This document shows positions 1-5,929 of a DNA stretch of 6,000 nucleotides, one piece after another. Each line of letters opens with the position of its first letter. Within the stretch, counting starts at the first letter, position 1. Origin of the DNA: an uncultured Lachnospiraceae bacterium (GTDB lineage Bacteria; Bacillota; Clostridia; Lachnospirales; Lachnospiraceae); assembly GCA_902783445.1 (NCBI GenBank), contig CACZQX010000072.1, forward strand, positions 1-6,000, written 5' to 3'. A program made the translations under genes and the position numbers. The notes below the pieces were generated by a model. It did not search any database, was not told where the DNA came from, and saw only the letters and a list, made by a program, of their open reading frames with translations.

Positions 1-422
1 ATAACATTTCCCCCGCCACGTTTATTTAAATTCATGAACGCAAAACTTCTGGCATATTTATGCATAGGCTTGGAAAAATCATTAGTTATTGCCTGGTATA
101 GCCCACAAATACGTTCACGCATTTTTCCACGCCAATCATCATGTTCATTGTCATAGTATTCAACAAATGACTGAATTCTGCCTCCAATTATTTCTGTATT
201 ATCAGAAAGATATTCATCAATATTAGGTTCATTTGTTAAAAACAAAACCTTACGTTGTTCTTTATCATAGGTCTCCTCGTCTATGATTCCGTCTTCACAG
301 AAAAATTGCCTTTTAATCTTTGTAAATGGGCCTATCGTAATTGCTAAATCCTTTTCTGATTCATTGATTTGTGCTTTTTTCCACTCTTTAAATAGTTTTT
401 TTAATTGTTCTGTTTTTGTCAT
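1..422 (-). CDS. Hypothetical protein, N-terminal 140 residues (partial)
   Basis: An open frame runs from ATG at 422 to the window's left edge with no stop, so the C-terminus lies outside. AGGAGG at 429-434 sits 6 nt upstream of the ATG and fixes the start. The protein opens MTKTEQLKKLFKEWKKAQ, a charged helix. It then has a strand-like stretch KVLFLTNEPN near residues 64-73, a DDWRGKMRERICGLYQ helix near residues 99-114, and AFMNLNKRGGGN just before the edge. From memory, this resembles hypothetical proteins of gut Clostridia that have been suspected of a uracil-DNA-glycosylase-like fold. The diagnostic C-terminal motif is not visible, so I assign no function. It follows the AbiE pair in the same orientation across a 112-bp gap, and may or may not share its transcript. 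Confidence 0.8.
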   Translation of the reverse strand, partial: MTKTEQLKKLFKEWKKAQINESEKDLAITIGPFTKIKRQFFCEDGIIDEETYDKEQRKVLFLTNEPNIDEYLSDNTEIIGGRIQSFVEYYDNEHDDWRGKMRERICGLYQAITNDFSKPMHKYARSFAFMNLNKRGGGNV

Positions 423-445
423 ATAAAACCTCCTGAATATAATTA

Positions 446-532
446 TTTACACCTATAAGAACAAATATTTTTGTCGATTCCATCAGAATTTTTGCAATGT
501 TTTTCAAAAAATACATTTTATCGAGGTGTAAA
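446..532. repeat. 9-bp inverted repeat in the spacer between two genes
   Basis: TTTACACCT at 446-454 and its exact reverse complement AGGTGTAAA at 524-532 bracket most of the 112-bp spacer between the AbiEii-like gene and the next minus-strand gene. The 69 nt between the arms is A/T-rich. It contains a weak internal hairpin around 495-516 that has no adjacent T-run on the minus strand, so this is not a convincing terminator. It could be a regulatory site or the base of a long RNA stem, or chance in AT-rich DNA. Confidence 0.35.
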
Positions 533-534
533 AA

Positions 535-1347
535 CTATATTTCTATACTATTCAAAAACTCCTGCACAACCCGAAACGCCTCATCCACATCCATTTGAAG
601 CCAGTTTCTGTCACCTGCCATTTCTACGTTATCTTTGAAGCGTCGGTTTTTAAATGTCATCCCTACTCTTTTCCTGATATCCTCCATTGTCGTTTCTCTC
701 AACGATTCCTCATTCAAAATATATATCTTAATACATTCCTCTAGCCTGTCTTTATCAACATGATTCTTTAAATAGCAAAAATCAAATATATCTTTATATC
801 TTGTTGAGAACGGTCCAAAACGAAGTAAGGATCTTAATTTTTCAGTGAATATCTGCTCGCATGAATTAATCAGCAAGCTGGCACCTTCATCATCCAAACA
901 AACGTCAAAGCAAAAATCTTCTTGCTCAATCTTTAGATTTGTATGAACCCCTAAATCAATTTTACTCTCAAGCAGATGCCCCTCGTTATCGCTTATAACG
1001 ATATAAACTCTTTTACCGCTATATTCCTGCTGCGAAAGAGGTTCAATACTGTCATTTTTTATCTCTATAGTTAATCCTTCCAAACAATTCAATCCGGAAA
1101 TAAAACTCCTAATGGAGTCATCCCCTAGCGAGTACCTTATAAAGTCAATATCAAGATCCTCTGTTGCCCTCCTTATATCATTTGTAATACTCCTCATAAC
1201 TACGCCACCCTTAATGGTAACGTTCCTACCGAATTTACTCTTCTCTATCGCCTTTAACACGATGTCCTGGCATACTCTTGCGTCTGCATTGTTGTCCGAA
1301 TATCCTAACCCCCTATAATATTCCGTCATTTCTTCAATATTCGTCAC
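535..1347 (-). CDS. abiEii: AbiEii/AbiGii-like nucleotidyltransferase toxin
   Basis: This is the predicted toxin of a type IV toxin-antitoxin (phage-exclusion) pair, 270 aa, cytoplasmic. The family has a DNA polymerase beta-type nucleotidyltransferase fold; characterised relatives bind GTP or, in the mycobacterial MenT group, add nucleotides to tRNA ends. Visible family marks are KGG at residues 46-48 followed by TEDLDID at 62-68 (the metal-binding D-x-D cluster), a further acidic residue in KIDLG (D131), and the downstream block EK at 169-170 with RYKD at 183-186, where a conserved lysine-aspartate motif is expected. Length is usual for the family and the frame is intact. The start is GTG: the stop of the upstream antitoxin gene and this GTG share a base (TAGTG), and GGAGG lies 7 nt upstream. 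The next in-frame ATG, codon 7, has no comparable RBS. The target is not predictable from sequence. Confidence 0.88.
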   Translation of the reverse strand: MTNIEEMTEYYRGLGYSDNNADARVCQDIVLKAIEKSKFGRNVTIKGGVVMRSITNDIRRATEDLDIDFIRYSLGDDSIRSFISGLNCLEGLTIEIKNDSIEPLSQQEYSGKRVYIVISDNEGHLLESKIDLGVHTNLKIEQEDFCFDVCLDDEGASLLINSCEQIFTEKLRSLLRFGPFSTRYKDIFDFCYLKNHVDKDRLEECIKIYILNEESLRETTMEDIRKRVGMTFKNRRFKDNVEMAGDRNWLQMDVDEAFRVVQEFLNSIEI

Positions 1348-1886
1348 TAAAAAACCTCCATCTGCAAAATTTCCATTACTTTGTTGCTTTTTGGCGAGTC
1401 TATTGCATAATCCTGAATTAACTGAATGTTAAGCTTTGGCAGAAGCTTGCGATAATTTAGGATTATCTCTTTATAGTAATCAAACGGCAACTTGCTTTTA
1501 TATCTGATAAGTTCAATCAGCAAACGTTCCCTACTGTAAATTTGAATTTCGTAGCCTTTATAATCAGCTTTTTCAATGCCTTCGTCAAAAAATTCATTGT
1601 CAACAAAGTACTGTTTTACTTTTTTGTCCCTTATTTTTGCCGCATCACGTTTTGTTGCCAAATCACATACGTCAGGAATCACATCCGTAAGACCATAAAA
1701 GAAAAAGGCGCTCTTCATTGTTAGCACTGCATTCGGATATTTAAAAGAAAACACTGCTATGTCCGGCACTGTCTTCTTTTCAGAATAAACTCCTTTTGCA
1801 ACTTTAAAAAGCTCCCCCTCTTCTATTTTCTTCTCTATCAAGTAGTCAGATCCATATTCCTTAAGGCATTCTTCACGCGTTTTCAT
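1347..1886 (-). CDS. abiEi: AbiEi-like antitoxin and transcriptional repressor
   Basis: This is the predicted antitoxin of the AbiE pair, 179 aa. In characterised family members an N-terminal winged helix-turn-helix represses the operon's own promoter and the C-terminal domain neutralises the toxin without a stable toxin-antitoxin complex (type IV). The N-terminus fits this pattern: a basic and acidic helical region, then GELFKVAKGVY at residues 24-34, the typical 'G-x-L-x-R-x-x-x-G-x-Y' wing. It is followed by SAFFFYGLTD at 59-68, which matches the family's 'SAL-x-x-x-GLTD' block. ERLLIELIRY at 120-129 fits the later conserved helix. ATG at 1886 is preceded by AGGAG with an 8-nt gap. It is first in the operon, reads directly into the toxin gene with a 1-base overlap, and has its own promoter and candidate operator upstream. 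Identification rests on both motifs and the adjacent AbiEii. Confidence 0.86.
   Translation of the reverse strand: MKTREECLKEYGSDYLIEKKIEEGELFKVAKGVYSEKKTVPDIAVFSFKYPNAVLTMKSAFFFYGLTDVIPDVCDLATKRDAAKIRDKKVKQYFVDNEFFDEGIEKADYKGYEIQIYSRERLLIELIRYKSKLPFDYYKEIILNYRKLLPKLNIQLIQDYAIDSPKSNKVMEILQMEVF
1355..1359 (-). promoter_or_regulatory. RBS that sets the GTG start of the AbiEii-like gene
   Basis: GGAGG on the minus strand lies within the last codons of the antitoxin gene and ends 7 nt before the GTG at 1347-1345. This spacing favours the GTG over the ATG six codons later and implies translational coupling of toxin to antitoxin. Confidence 0.75.
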
Positions 1887-1900
1887 TATATATACTCCTG

Positions 1901-1947
1901 TTAGAAAATTATCCGCTTTTTTTATAATTTTGCGGATGTTTTTCTAA
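1901..1947. promoter_or_regulatory. Candidate AbiEi operator: 16-bp inverted repeat at the promoter
   Basis: TTAGAAAATTATCCGC (1901-1916) and GCGGATGTTTTTCTAA (1932-1947) are inverted copies matching at 14 of 16 positions: eight outer and six inner bases are perfect, with two mismatched in between. The arms are separated by 15 bp, so their centres are 31 bp apart, about three helical turns, placing them on one face of the DNA. The right arm touches the -10 box and covers the expected transcription start; the other covers the leader up to 4 bp from the antitoxin RBS. Known AbiEi proteins bind paired inverted repeats at their promoter and repress it, so this is the likely autoregulatory site (inference). 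The same repeat could also form a hairpin in the mRNA leader. Confidence 0.7.
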
Positions 1948-1976
1948 ATTATAATATAACTTTTTTATAATGTCAA
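1948..1976 (-). promoter_or_regulatory. Consensus sigma-A promoter of the AbiE operon
   Basis: On the minus strand a perfect TTGACA (1971-1976) is followed, after exactly 17 bp, by a perfect TATAAT (1948-1953). Transcription would begin near 1941, giving a leader of about 55 nt before the antitoxin ATG. Such a strong promoter with an inverted repeat over its start is consistent with tight repression by the first gene product. It begins 18 bp after the stop codon of the preceding operon. Confidence 0.9.
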
Positions 1977-1994
1977 ATCGCCCTTTCTTTAATC

Positions 1995-2366
1995 TCAAAG
2001 CTTCAAATAATCCGGCATTTTTAAATCTTCATCCATCTGTCTTGTTGGATTATTCATATTCCACATAAGGATCAAAAAATCCCAATTTATTCCTGTGAAT
2101 CTTGAGCTCTTATCAAAATCAGACTTTAAGAAATTCATTAATTCTATTTTTTGAGATGGATTTAAGACAGCATTATACTTATCATTCGCAAAGTAATCAG
2201 CTTGTAACAGCTGAATGCAGCCTTCATTATTGTTATTCAAGTCCTTGAAATGAAAACTAGGAATTGCTCCTTGCTCATTTGTCCAAATATTGATTTCAAT
2301 ATTATTAAATGAGCCAACTTTAGCTATTTCACGTAATTCTACGACATTAATATTAACCTTTTTCAT
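1995..2366 (-). CDS. Hypothetical protein, 123 aa, last gene of five-gene operon
   Basis: I do not recognise a named family. The protein has an N-terminal strand region, then IEINIWTNEQGAIPSFHF at residues 23-40, GCIQLLQADYFAND at 49-62, and LNPSQKIELMNFLKS at 68-82, and it ends in a hydrophobic and aromatic stretch, NWDFLILMWNMN, at 94-105. The order 'strand-IP-x-FHF / CI-x-L-x-x-x-YF / LN-x-x-Q-x-x-x-L' resembles small conserved hypothetical proteins seen in Firmicutes accessory regions (from memory). There is no signal peptide and no clear transmembrane helix. Its ATG overlaps the stop of the preceding gene as ATGA (2363-2366). The purine-rich GAGAGGG lies only 1 nt before the ATG, so initiation probably depends on translational coupling. 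No obvious terminator follows it before the AbiE promoter. Confidence 0.75.
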   Translation of the reverse strand: MKKVNINVVELREIAKVGSFNNIEINIWTNEQGAIPSFHFKDLNNNNEGCIQLLQADYFANDKYNAVLNPSQKIELMNFLKSDFDKSSRFTGINWDFLILMWNMNNPTRQMDEDLKMPDYLKL

Positions 2367-2662
2367 ACCCTCTCATCCATCATTACAACATCATAGCTTC
2401 CGCTAAGTCCCGTTTTATCATAAAACTGAACCTTTTCCCGGAATGCTGCTGCCAACTTGTTATATTCACCTGCTATACGGCTGTTTCTTTGAATGACTTT
2501 ATGAGCGTCCTCTATTGTTTCCTTAGTTCCAACCGTTTGTGTTTTTCCAACGTTCGCTATTTCAGCTGATAGCATGGAAGGATTTCTAACCTTTCGTTGA
2601 TAATAGTAATTATAAATTTGCGTTGGATAGTCTCCGGCACTTCCTATAGCTTCTATTCTCAT
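2363..2662 (-). CDS. Hypothetical small protein, about 99 aa
   Basis: The family is not recognised. The sequence begins MRIEAIGSAGDYPTQIYNYY, then has a basic segment QRKVRNPS (22-29), a low-hydrophobicity helical middle (TKETIEDAHKVIQRNSRIAGEYNKLAAAFREKVQFYDKT region, roughly 46-84), and an acidic-hydrophobic tail. No signal peptide or membrane segment is visible. Two ATGs are possible, at 2668 and 2662. I chose 2662 because AGAGG at 2672-2676 lies 9 nt before it but only 3 nt before the first, and because this ATG forms a classic ATGA overlap with the stop of the ATPase-protease gene. The longer form would add two residues (Met-Leu). Its tight coupling to the protease gene suggests a partner, adaptor or regulator, which is inference only. 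Confidence 0.75.
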   Translation of the reverse strand: MRIEAIGSAGDYPTQIYNYYYQRKVRNPSMLSAEIANVGKTQTVGTKETIEDAHKVIQRNSRIAGEYNKLAAAFREKVQFYDKTGLSGSYDVVMMDERV

Positions 2663-3933
2663 AAGCATTTACCTCTTGCTTCAAACCTCTCCCTAATCTT
2701 CTGCATTTCGCGGTATGTTATGGTTCGATGATCCATTAATGCTTCCAATACCGCATTGTAGAACTCTCGGTTTTCAATAATTAGTCGTTTGGCAATTTGA
2801 TAGTATCTTGTCATTTCAGATACTATAAGATAATCTCTCTTTTCTCCTAAATAAAAAGTTGAAGAGAAGAGAATATGAGAATCAAAGCCAAGCGAACAAT
2901 AATCATCTACAAATTTGTCTATAGTTCGATGAGCCTCTTTCATATCATCTATGCAGCCCACATCGGTAACGCCCTTTATAACTTCTGTTGCTGCTTTTCC
3001 ACCTAGTGTTATTATCAGAGCTTTCTCCTGTAAATCTTTTGAATTAAAAAATGTTTTAGGAAGCACTTTCTTCGTTGCACCGCTTGAACCATTGTAAACC
3101 GTTACAAAAGAGACACTTCCCGGAAGTAGTATTTCAGCTATGGCAGCATGTCCGCTTTCGTGTATCGCTATCGTCTCTAAATCTTCTCTTTCAACCGGTT
3201 CTACACACTCTGACTCTTCAAACGCTTTTCTGATACTTGCATTAATCAAATCTGAATGTTCTATCATTTCTTTCCCGGCATAACCGGCAGATATCCCCGC
3301 TTCGTTTATTACACTTTCCAACACTGCACAAGAAGAGTAATCTAAACATCTGACAATCTCCTCAATATCAATTTCTGCCACGGTTTTCTTTTTAGCCAAG
3401 TAATACTTGATAATCTTTTCGGCATCTTTTCCTTTAGGAAAATCCATGCCTATAACCTTATCAAAACGCCCGGCCCTTAATAAAGAATCCGGCATGCAAT
3501 CCTTATCATTGGCTGTAGCTATAACAAATACTCCTTGACCTTTGCAATCATCAATACAAGACTGCACTGTCACATATTCCTCTGCATCCACGTGACTGTC
3601 ATCTTCGTTAGCAAACTTATCCATGTCATCCAAAAAGATAATGGAAACACCTGTATTGTCACCCTTTGCCTTTTCAAAAGTTTCCTTTATTTCATTAACG
3701 AAGTCTCCGTTTGGTTTCTCCTTTCTTATGACATAAGTTTTACAGCCCGTCTCCGCAATAAAGCACTTCGCCATAAGTGTCTTTCCCACGCCCGGAACAC
3801 CATACAACATAATGCCGCCCGGAATAGTTACACCAAGTTTTTCAAATCTTTCCGGTTCTCTAAGTACACAGGCAATCTTTTTCAATTCAGCCTTAATACT
3901 CTCATATCCGATTACTTTATCAAATTCGCTCAT
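2659..3933 (-). CDS. Soluble FtsH-like AAA+ ATPase with M41 zinc-protease domain
   Basis: The predicted role is ATP-driven unfolding and cleavage of protein substrates in the cytoplasm. The N-terminus starts at the AAA+ domain (FDKVIGYESIKAEL, like the FtsH entry motif). Then come Walker A GVPGVGKT at 45-52, Walker B IIFLDDMD at 98-105, and the second region of homology ending LLRAGRFD (151-158) with both candidate arginine fingers, R153 and R156. The helical lid follows. The M41 protease domain has HESGH at 258-262 (zinc ligands H258 and H262, catalytic E259), LGGKAATEVI at 310-319, and D330 in the GCIDDM block where the third zinc ligand is expected. The C-terminal helices are complete. At 424 aa it is about 200 shorter than typical FtsH, because the transmembrane and periplasmic N-terminus is absent. 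Oddities are Asp103 where FtsH has the Walker B glutamate, and a shortened region where the F-V-G pore loop belongs. The ATG has GGAGG 8 nt upstream. Confidence 0.9.
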   Translation of the reverse strand: MSEFDKVIGYESIKAELKKIACVLREPERFEKLGVTIPGGIMLYGVPGVGKTLMAKCFIAETGCKTYVIRKEKPNGDFVNEIKETFEKAKGDNTGVSIIFLDDMDKFANEDDSHVDAEEYVTVQSCIDDCKGQGVFVIATANDKDCMPDSLLRAGRFDKVIGMDFPKGKDAEKIIKYYLAKKKTVAEIDIEEIVRCLDYSSCAVLESVINEAGISAGYAGKEMIEHSDLINASIRKAFEESECVEPVEREDLETIAIHESGHAAIAEILLPGSVSFVTVYNGSSGATKKVLPKTFFNSKDLQEKALIITLGGKAATEVIKGVTDVGCIDDMKEAHRTIDKFVDDYCSLGFDSHILFSSTFYLGEKRDYLIVSEMTRYYQIAKRLIIENREFYNAVLEALMDHRTITYREMQKIRERFEARGKCL

Positions 3934-3957
3934 TTTCTTATCCTCCGTGCGTTCTTT

Positions 3958-4650
3958 CTATTTAAGCTCATAATAGGGCTCAAATACGCATAATGCTCTT
4001 TCTATTCTGTATTTCAAATCCGCGATATCTCTTGGTAAATTCACAAGCCTTCTAATATCATCTTCTATATAGATGTTTTCAACCAAATTTCTTTTTTCAT
4101 ATTTGCAATATGTAGCCACATATTGCCTATGCGCACCATTTGATTTTTCCTCAATCTTTTCAGACGAAATATAATGCCCATCCATTGAGATTGCCAAGCT
4201 CATAGTCTTCCCAAGCTCCAATCTTTTGTAATCACGATTGAAGGCGCAAATATACTTCTCCGTCTTATCTTCCGATTCTTCAAAAGAAGTAATAATAAAA
4301 CCTCTTATTTGATCTATAAGAATATGAGCCTTAAAGAATTCCTCCGGCGTGATTGTTTCCGCAATTTCATCCATTACTTTATTTCGCTCATCCATCATAT
4401 CTTCATAAAGAGCGATTATATCCTTTGATGTCAGATATACATACTTGCGTTCCTTGTCTTTTTCTTCCATTGCTTTAATTTTCAAATAGATCTGCTCTTC
4501 CAATCCGGTTTTGTATACTACAACTATGTCGTTATTTAATTCATCTAAATAATTTACAAAACAATAGGAGAAATTTTTCATTTCTTTTTCTGCATACCAT
4601 CTTGCAGCACCTTTATTAGCTTCTGAAAAATTAAAAAAATCAATCGTCAT
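3958..4650 (-). CDS. Hypothetical protein, 230 aa, operon gene 2
   Basis: No family is recognised. The protein looks soluble and mixed alpha/beta, with no signal peptide or transmembrane segment. After an aromatic N-terminus (MTIDFFNFSEANKGAARWYA) there is a strand, DIVVVYKTG, at 41-49. A strongly charged helical stretch follows at about 52-98 (rich in E, K, D and M, possibly coiled-coil), then an ILIDQIRGFIITSFE segment at 110-124. Strand-rich sequence around SLAISMDGHYISSEKI (151-166) comes next, and the tail is helical, ending ALCVFEPYYELK. The ATG lies 11 nt inside the end of the 380-aa gene, with AGGGA at 4656-4660 about 5 nt upstream. The next gene, the ATPase-protease, starts 24 nt after its stop. 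Co-translation with these neighbours suggests a shared complex or pathway (inference). Confidence 0.78.
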   Translation of the reverse strand: MTIDFFNFSEANKGAARWYAEKEMKNFSYCFVNYLDELNNDIVVVYKTGLEEQIYLKIKAMEEKDKERKYVYLTSKDIIALYEDMMDERNKVMDEIAETITPEEFFKAHILIDQIRGFIITSFEESEDKTEKYICAFNRDYKRLELGKTMSLAISMDGHYISSEKIEEKSNGAHRQYVATYCKYEKRNLVENIYIEDDIRRLVNLPRDIADLKYRIERALCVFEPYYELK

Positions 4651-5782
4651 ATGCGTCCCTATGCTCCTTGTCTAACTGTCTCAGGTGTTCCAAATATTCA
4701 GGGTCGTCTTCCGCACCAATATATATAAGCAAATCATTATCCCCAAAGTGACCTTTATGATAATTTACAAAACCAGTTAATATGCCTATTTCACGATTCA
4801 AAAGCACCTCATCGTTATCTCCGCAAAGTTCATCTCGCTTCATCCATTTTTTTACTTTCACCAAATTATTAGCATCTTCGTATTCCGGTGAACCATCAAA
4901 GTAATCAATTGAATAAAGCGGCGAATAAATTTTATTGATGTGCGAATCGTATATGGAATCGATTCTCCAGCTACCACGATTATCTTTGTATAATATTTGC
5001 GTTTTTTTTGCCGAATCATTCTTACCGCGAAGCACCAGCGCAACTCTTCTTCTACCAAAGTTGTCGTCTCCAATGAGTATTATGTCGCCACTGTTCAATC
5101 CCGTATCCATGTCAAAATAGTTGCAATGCCATCCTTCTTCATAGATACCGGCGTTATAGTCTACATCTATGGCATACACTTTACCTCTATCATATACATT
5201 ATTGAGTTTCTCAAACCAGATTGGAAATCCATCTATAAAGTAGTAAACATAGCTATTGAGAGCAGCTTTGTTATCAAGCATTTCTTCCCATATTTTTACT
5301 TCATCCCAACCACCTTGCCGTCCTTTTGGAATTCGCATTTCATCCGCCATCCAACAGTCATTCATCACATAATCAATATTAAATAAAACTTCCTCTGCGC
5401 TGTAGCTTGGGGCATCCTCGTATGTTTCGTCATCAATATCTAAGGAAAGTTGCGACTCTTTCGCATAATAACGTCTTCTGGTAAACACTCTGTGATTCTT
5501 AGAAAACTCAAACTCTGTTGATTCATTTACCAATCTATCTAACGCTCTCATTGTTTCGCTTAGAATGTGAATCAGTTTGTTTGTTATATTTTTATTGTTC
5601 GTTTCGAATTTTAAGAGTTTTTTAAACAGCTCCACCTTATAATACATGGTCAGCACAGAATGCTTTAATATCTCAATAACAAAATCCCATTGTTCCTTCT
5701 CATTTAGTTTACTGAGGTATTTTTTTGCATTTTTTCTCATCAAATCCGTTCCAAAGCAAGTATCTATTACTTCACCAAACAT
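4640..5782 (-). CDS. Hypothetical protein, 380 aa, first gene of five-gene operon
   Basis: The function is not recognised. Residues 1-90 look all-helical (KNAKKYLSKLNEKEQWDF region, then LFKKLLKF). Residues 91-130 form a charged linker with an RRRYY cluster and an acidic run. The middle is aromatic and acidic (IWFEKLNNVYDRGKVYAIDVDYN). Residues 232-292 hold a compact beta-rich block: GDIILIGDDNFGRRRVALVL, then W272 and SPLYSI at 287-292. From memory, 'GDI-x-x-ID-x-x-PF-x-x-x-x-AVLL ... W ... SPLY-x-L' occurs in unnamed proteins of gut Clostridia, so this block is probably a conserved domain, but I cannot name it. The C-terminus, YLEHLRQLDKEHRDAYDD, is a very charged helix. ATG at 5782 has AAGGAA 8 nt upstream (5791-5796). 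It begins only about 28 bp after an intrinsic terminator, so it should be the operon's first gene, yet no strong promoter is visible there. Confidence 0.8.
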   Translation of the reverse strand: MFGEVIDTCFGTDLMRKNAKKYLSKLNEKEQWDFVIEILKHSVLTMYYKVELFKKLLKFETNNKNITNKLIHILSETMRALDRLVNESTEFEFSKNHRVFTRRRYYAKESQLSLDIDDETYEDAPSYSAEEVLFNIDYVMNDCWMADEMRIPKGRQGGWDEVKIWEEMLDNKAALNSYVYYFIDGFPIWFEKLNNVYDRGKVYAIDVDYNAGIYEEGWHCNYFDMDTGLNSGDIILIGDDNFGRRRVALVLRGKNDSAKKTQILYKDNRGSWRIDSIYDSHINKIYSPLYSIDYFDGSPEYEDANNLVKVKKWMKRDELCGDNDEVLLNREIGILTGFVNYHKGHFGDNDLLIYIGAEDDPEYLEHLRQLDKEHRDAYDD

Positions 5783-5810
5783 GCGCTCACTTCCTTTCTT
5801 GATTTAAGTA

Positions 5811-5842
5811 TAAAAAAAACGATGTGTAAAAATTTACACATC
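5811..5842 (-). terminator. Intrinsic terminator on the minus strand
   Basis: GATGTGTAAA and TTTACACATC (arms 5833-5842 and 5821-5830) are perfect 10-bp complements around a 2-nt centre; in RNA a stem of about 8 bp with a 6-nt loop is more realistic. On the minus strand the stem is followed by one G and eight consecutive T residues (5812-5819). On the plus strand only a short ATTTTC follows, so the direction is minus. It ends transcription from the truncated gene to the right and would insulate the five-gene operon from it. The stop codon of the gene remnant (5834-5836) is part of the stem. Confidence 0.8.
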
Positions 5843-5929
5843 ATTTTCAAATAATCTATTTAAGACTTCTCTATCACTTATTTCCTGATTCCAATGTTTT
5901 AACAACACATCCATTGGATCTATACTAAA
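5834..5929 (-). pseudogene. 3' remnant of a minus-strand gene cut by the probable IS end
   Basis: A minus-strand frame reads IDPMDVLLKHWNQEISDREV, followed by a short charged tail ending in FENDV and TAA at 5834-5836, directly in the terminator stem. It looks like a genuine protein C-terminus: amphipathic, charged, and correctly placed before a terminator. Upstream the frame runs into AT-rich, repeat-bearing DNA at about 5930 and meets an in-frame TAA at 5954-5956. No suitable start with an RBS precedes it (an internal ATG at 5914 has none). The simplest reading is a gene whose 5' part was displaced or lost by insertion at about 5926-5930. The parent gene is not recognised from so few residues. 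Confidence 0.55.

Noticed and set aside
436..441. TATATT with TTGTTC 17 bp upstream as a promoter for the left-edge gene
   Set aside because: The -35 matches at only 3 of 6 positions and transcription would start in or next to the RBS; in such AT-rich DNA this is expected by chance.
494..516. Hairpin AATGT...ACATT considered as the AbiE terminator
   Set aside because: The stem is weak, AT-only apart from one pair, has an internal mismatch, and no T-run follows on the minus strand where AbiE transcription would end.
1112..1318. 68-aa plus-strand open frame with a hydrophobic stretch
   Set aside because: It is antisense to conserved nucleotidyltransferase motifs of the AbiEii-like gene; the hydrophobicity is a by-product of the opposite strand and there is no RBS.
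1542..1724. 60-aa plus-strand open frame
   Set aside because: It is an antisense shadow of the AbiEi-like gene, Phe/Ile-rich, without RBS.
3535..3993. 152-aa plus-strand open frame
   Set aside because: It lies wholly antisense to the ATPase-protease gene and its upstream gap, has no RBS or recognisable family, and has the Cys/Ile/Phe/His-rich composition typical of an antisense shadow.
4858..5073. 71-aa minus-strand open frame
   Set aside because: It is an alternative frame inside the 380-aa gene with no independent initiation signal.
4997..5386. 129-aa plus-strand open frame, with a shorter one at 4935-5120
   Set aside because: Both are antisense shadows of the 380-aa gene, without RBS or motifs.
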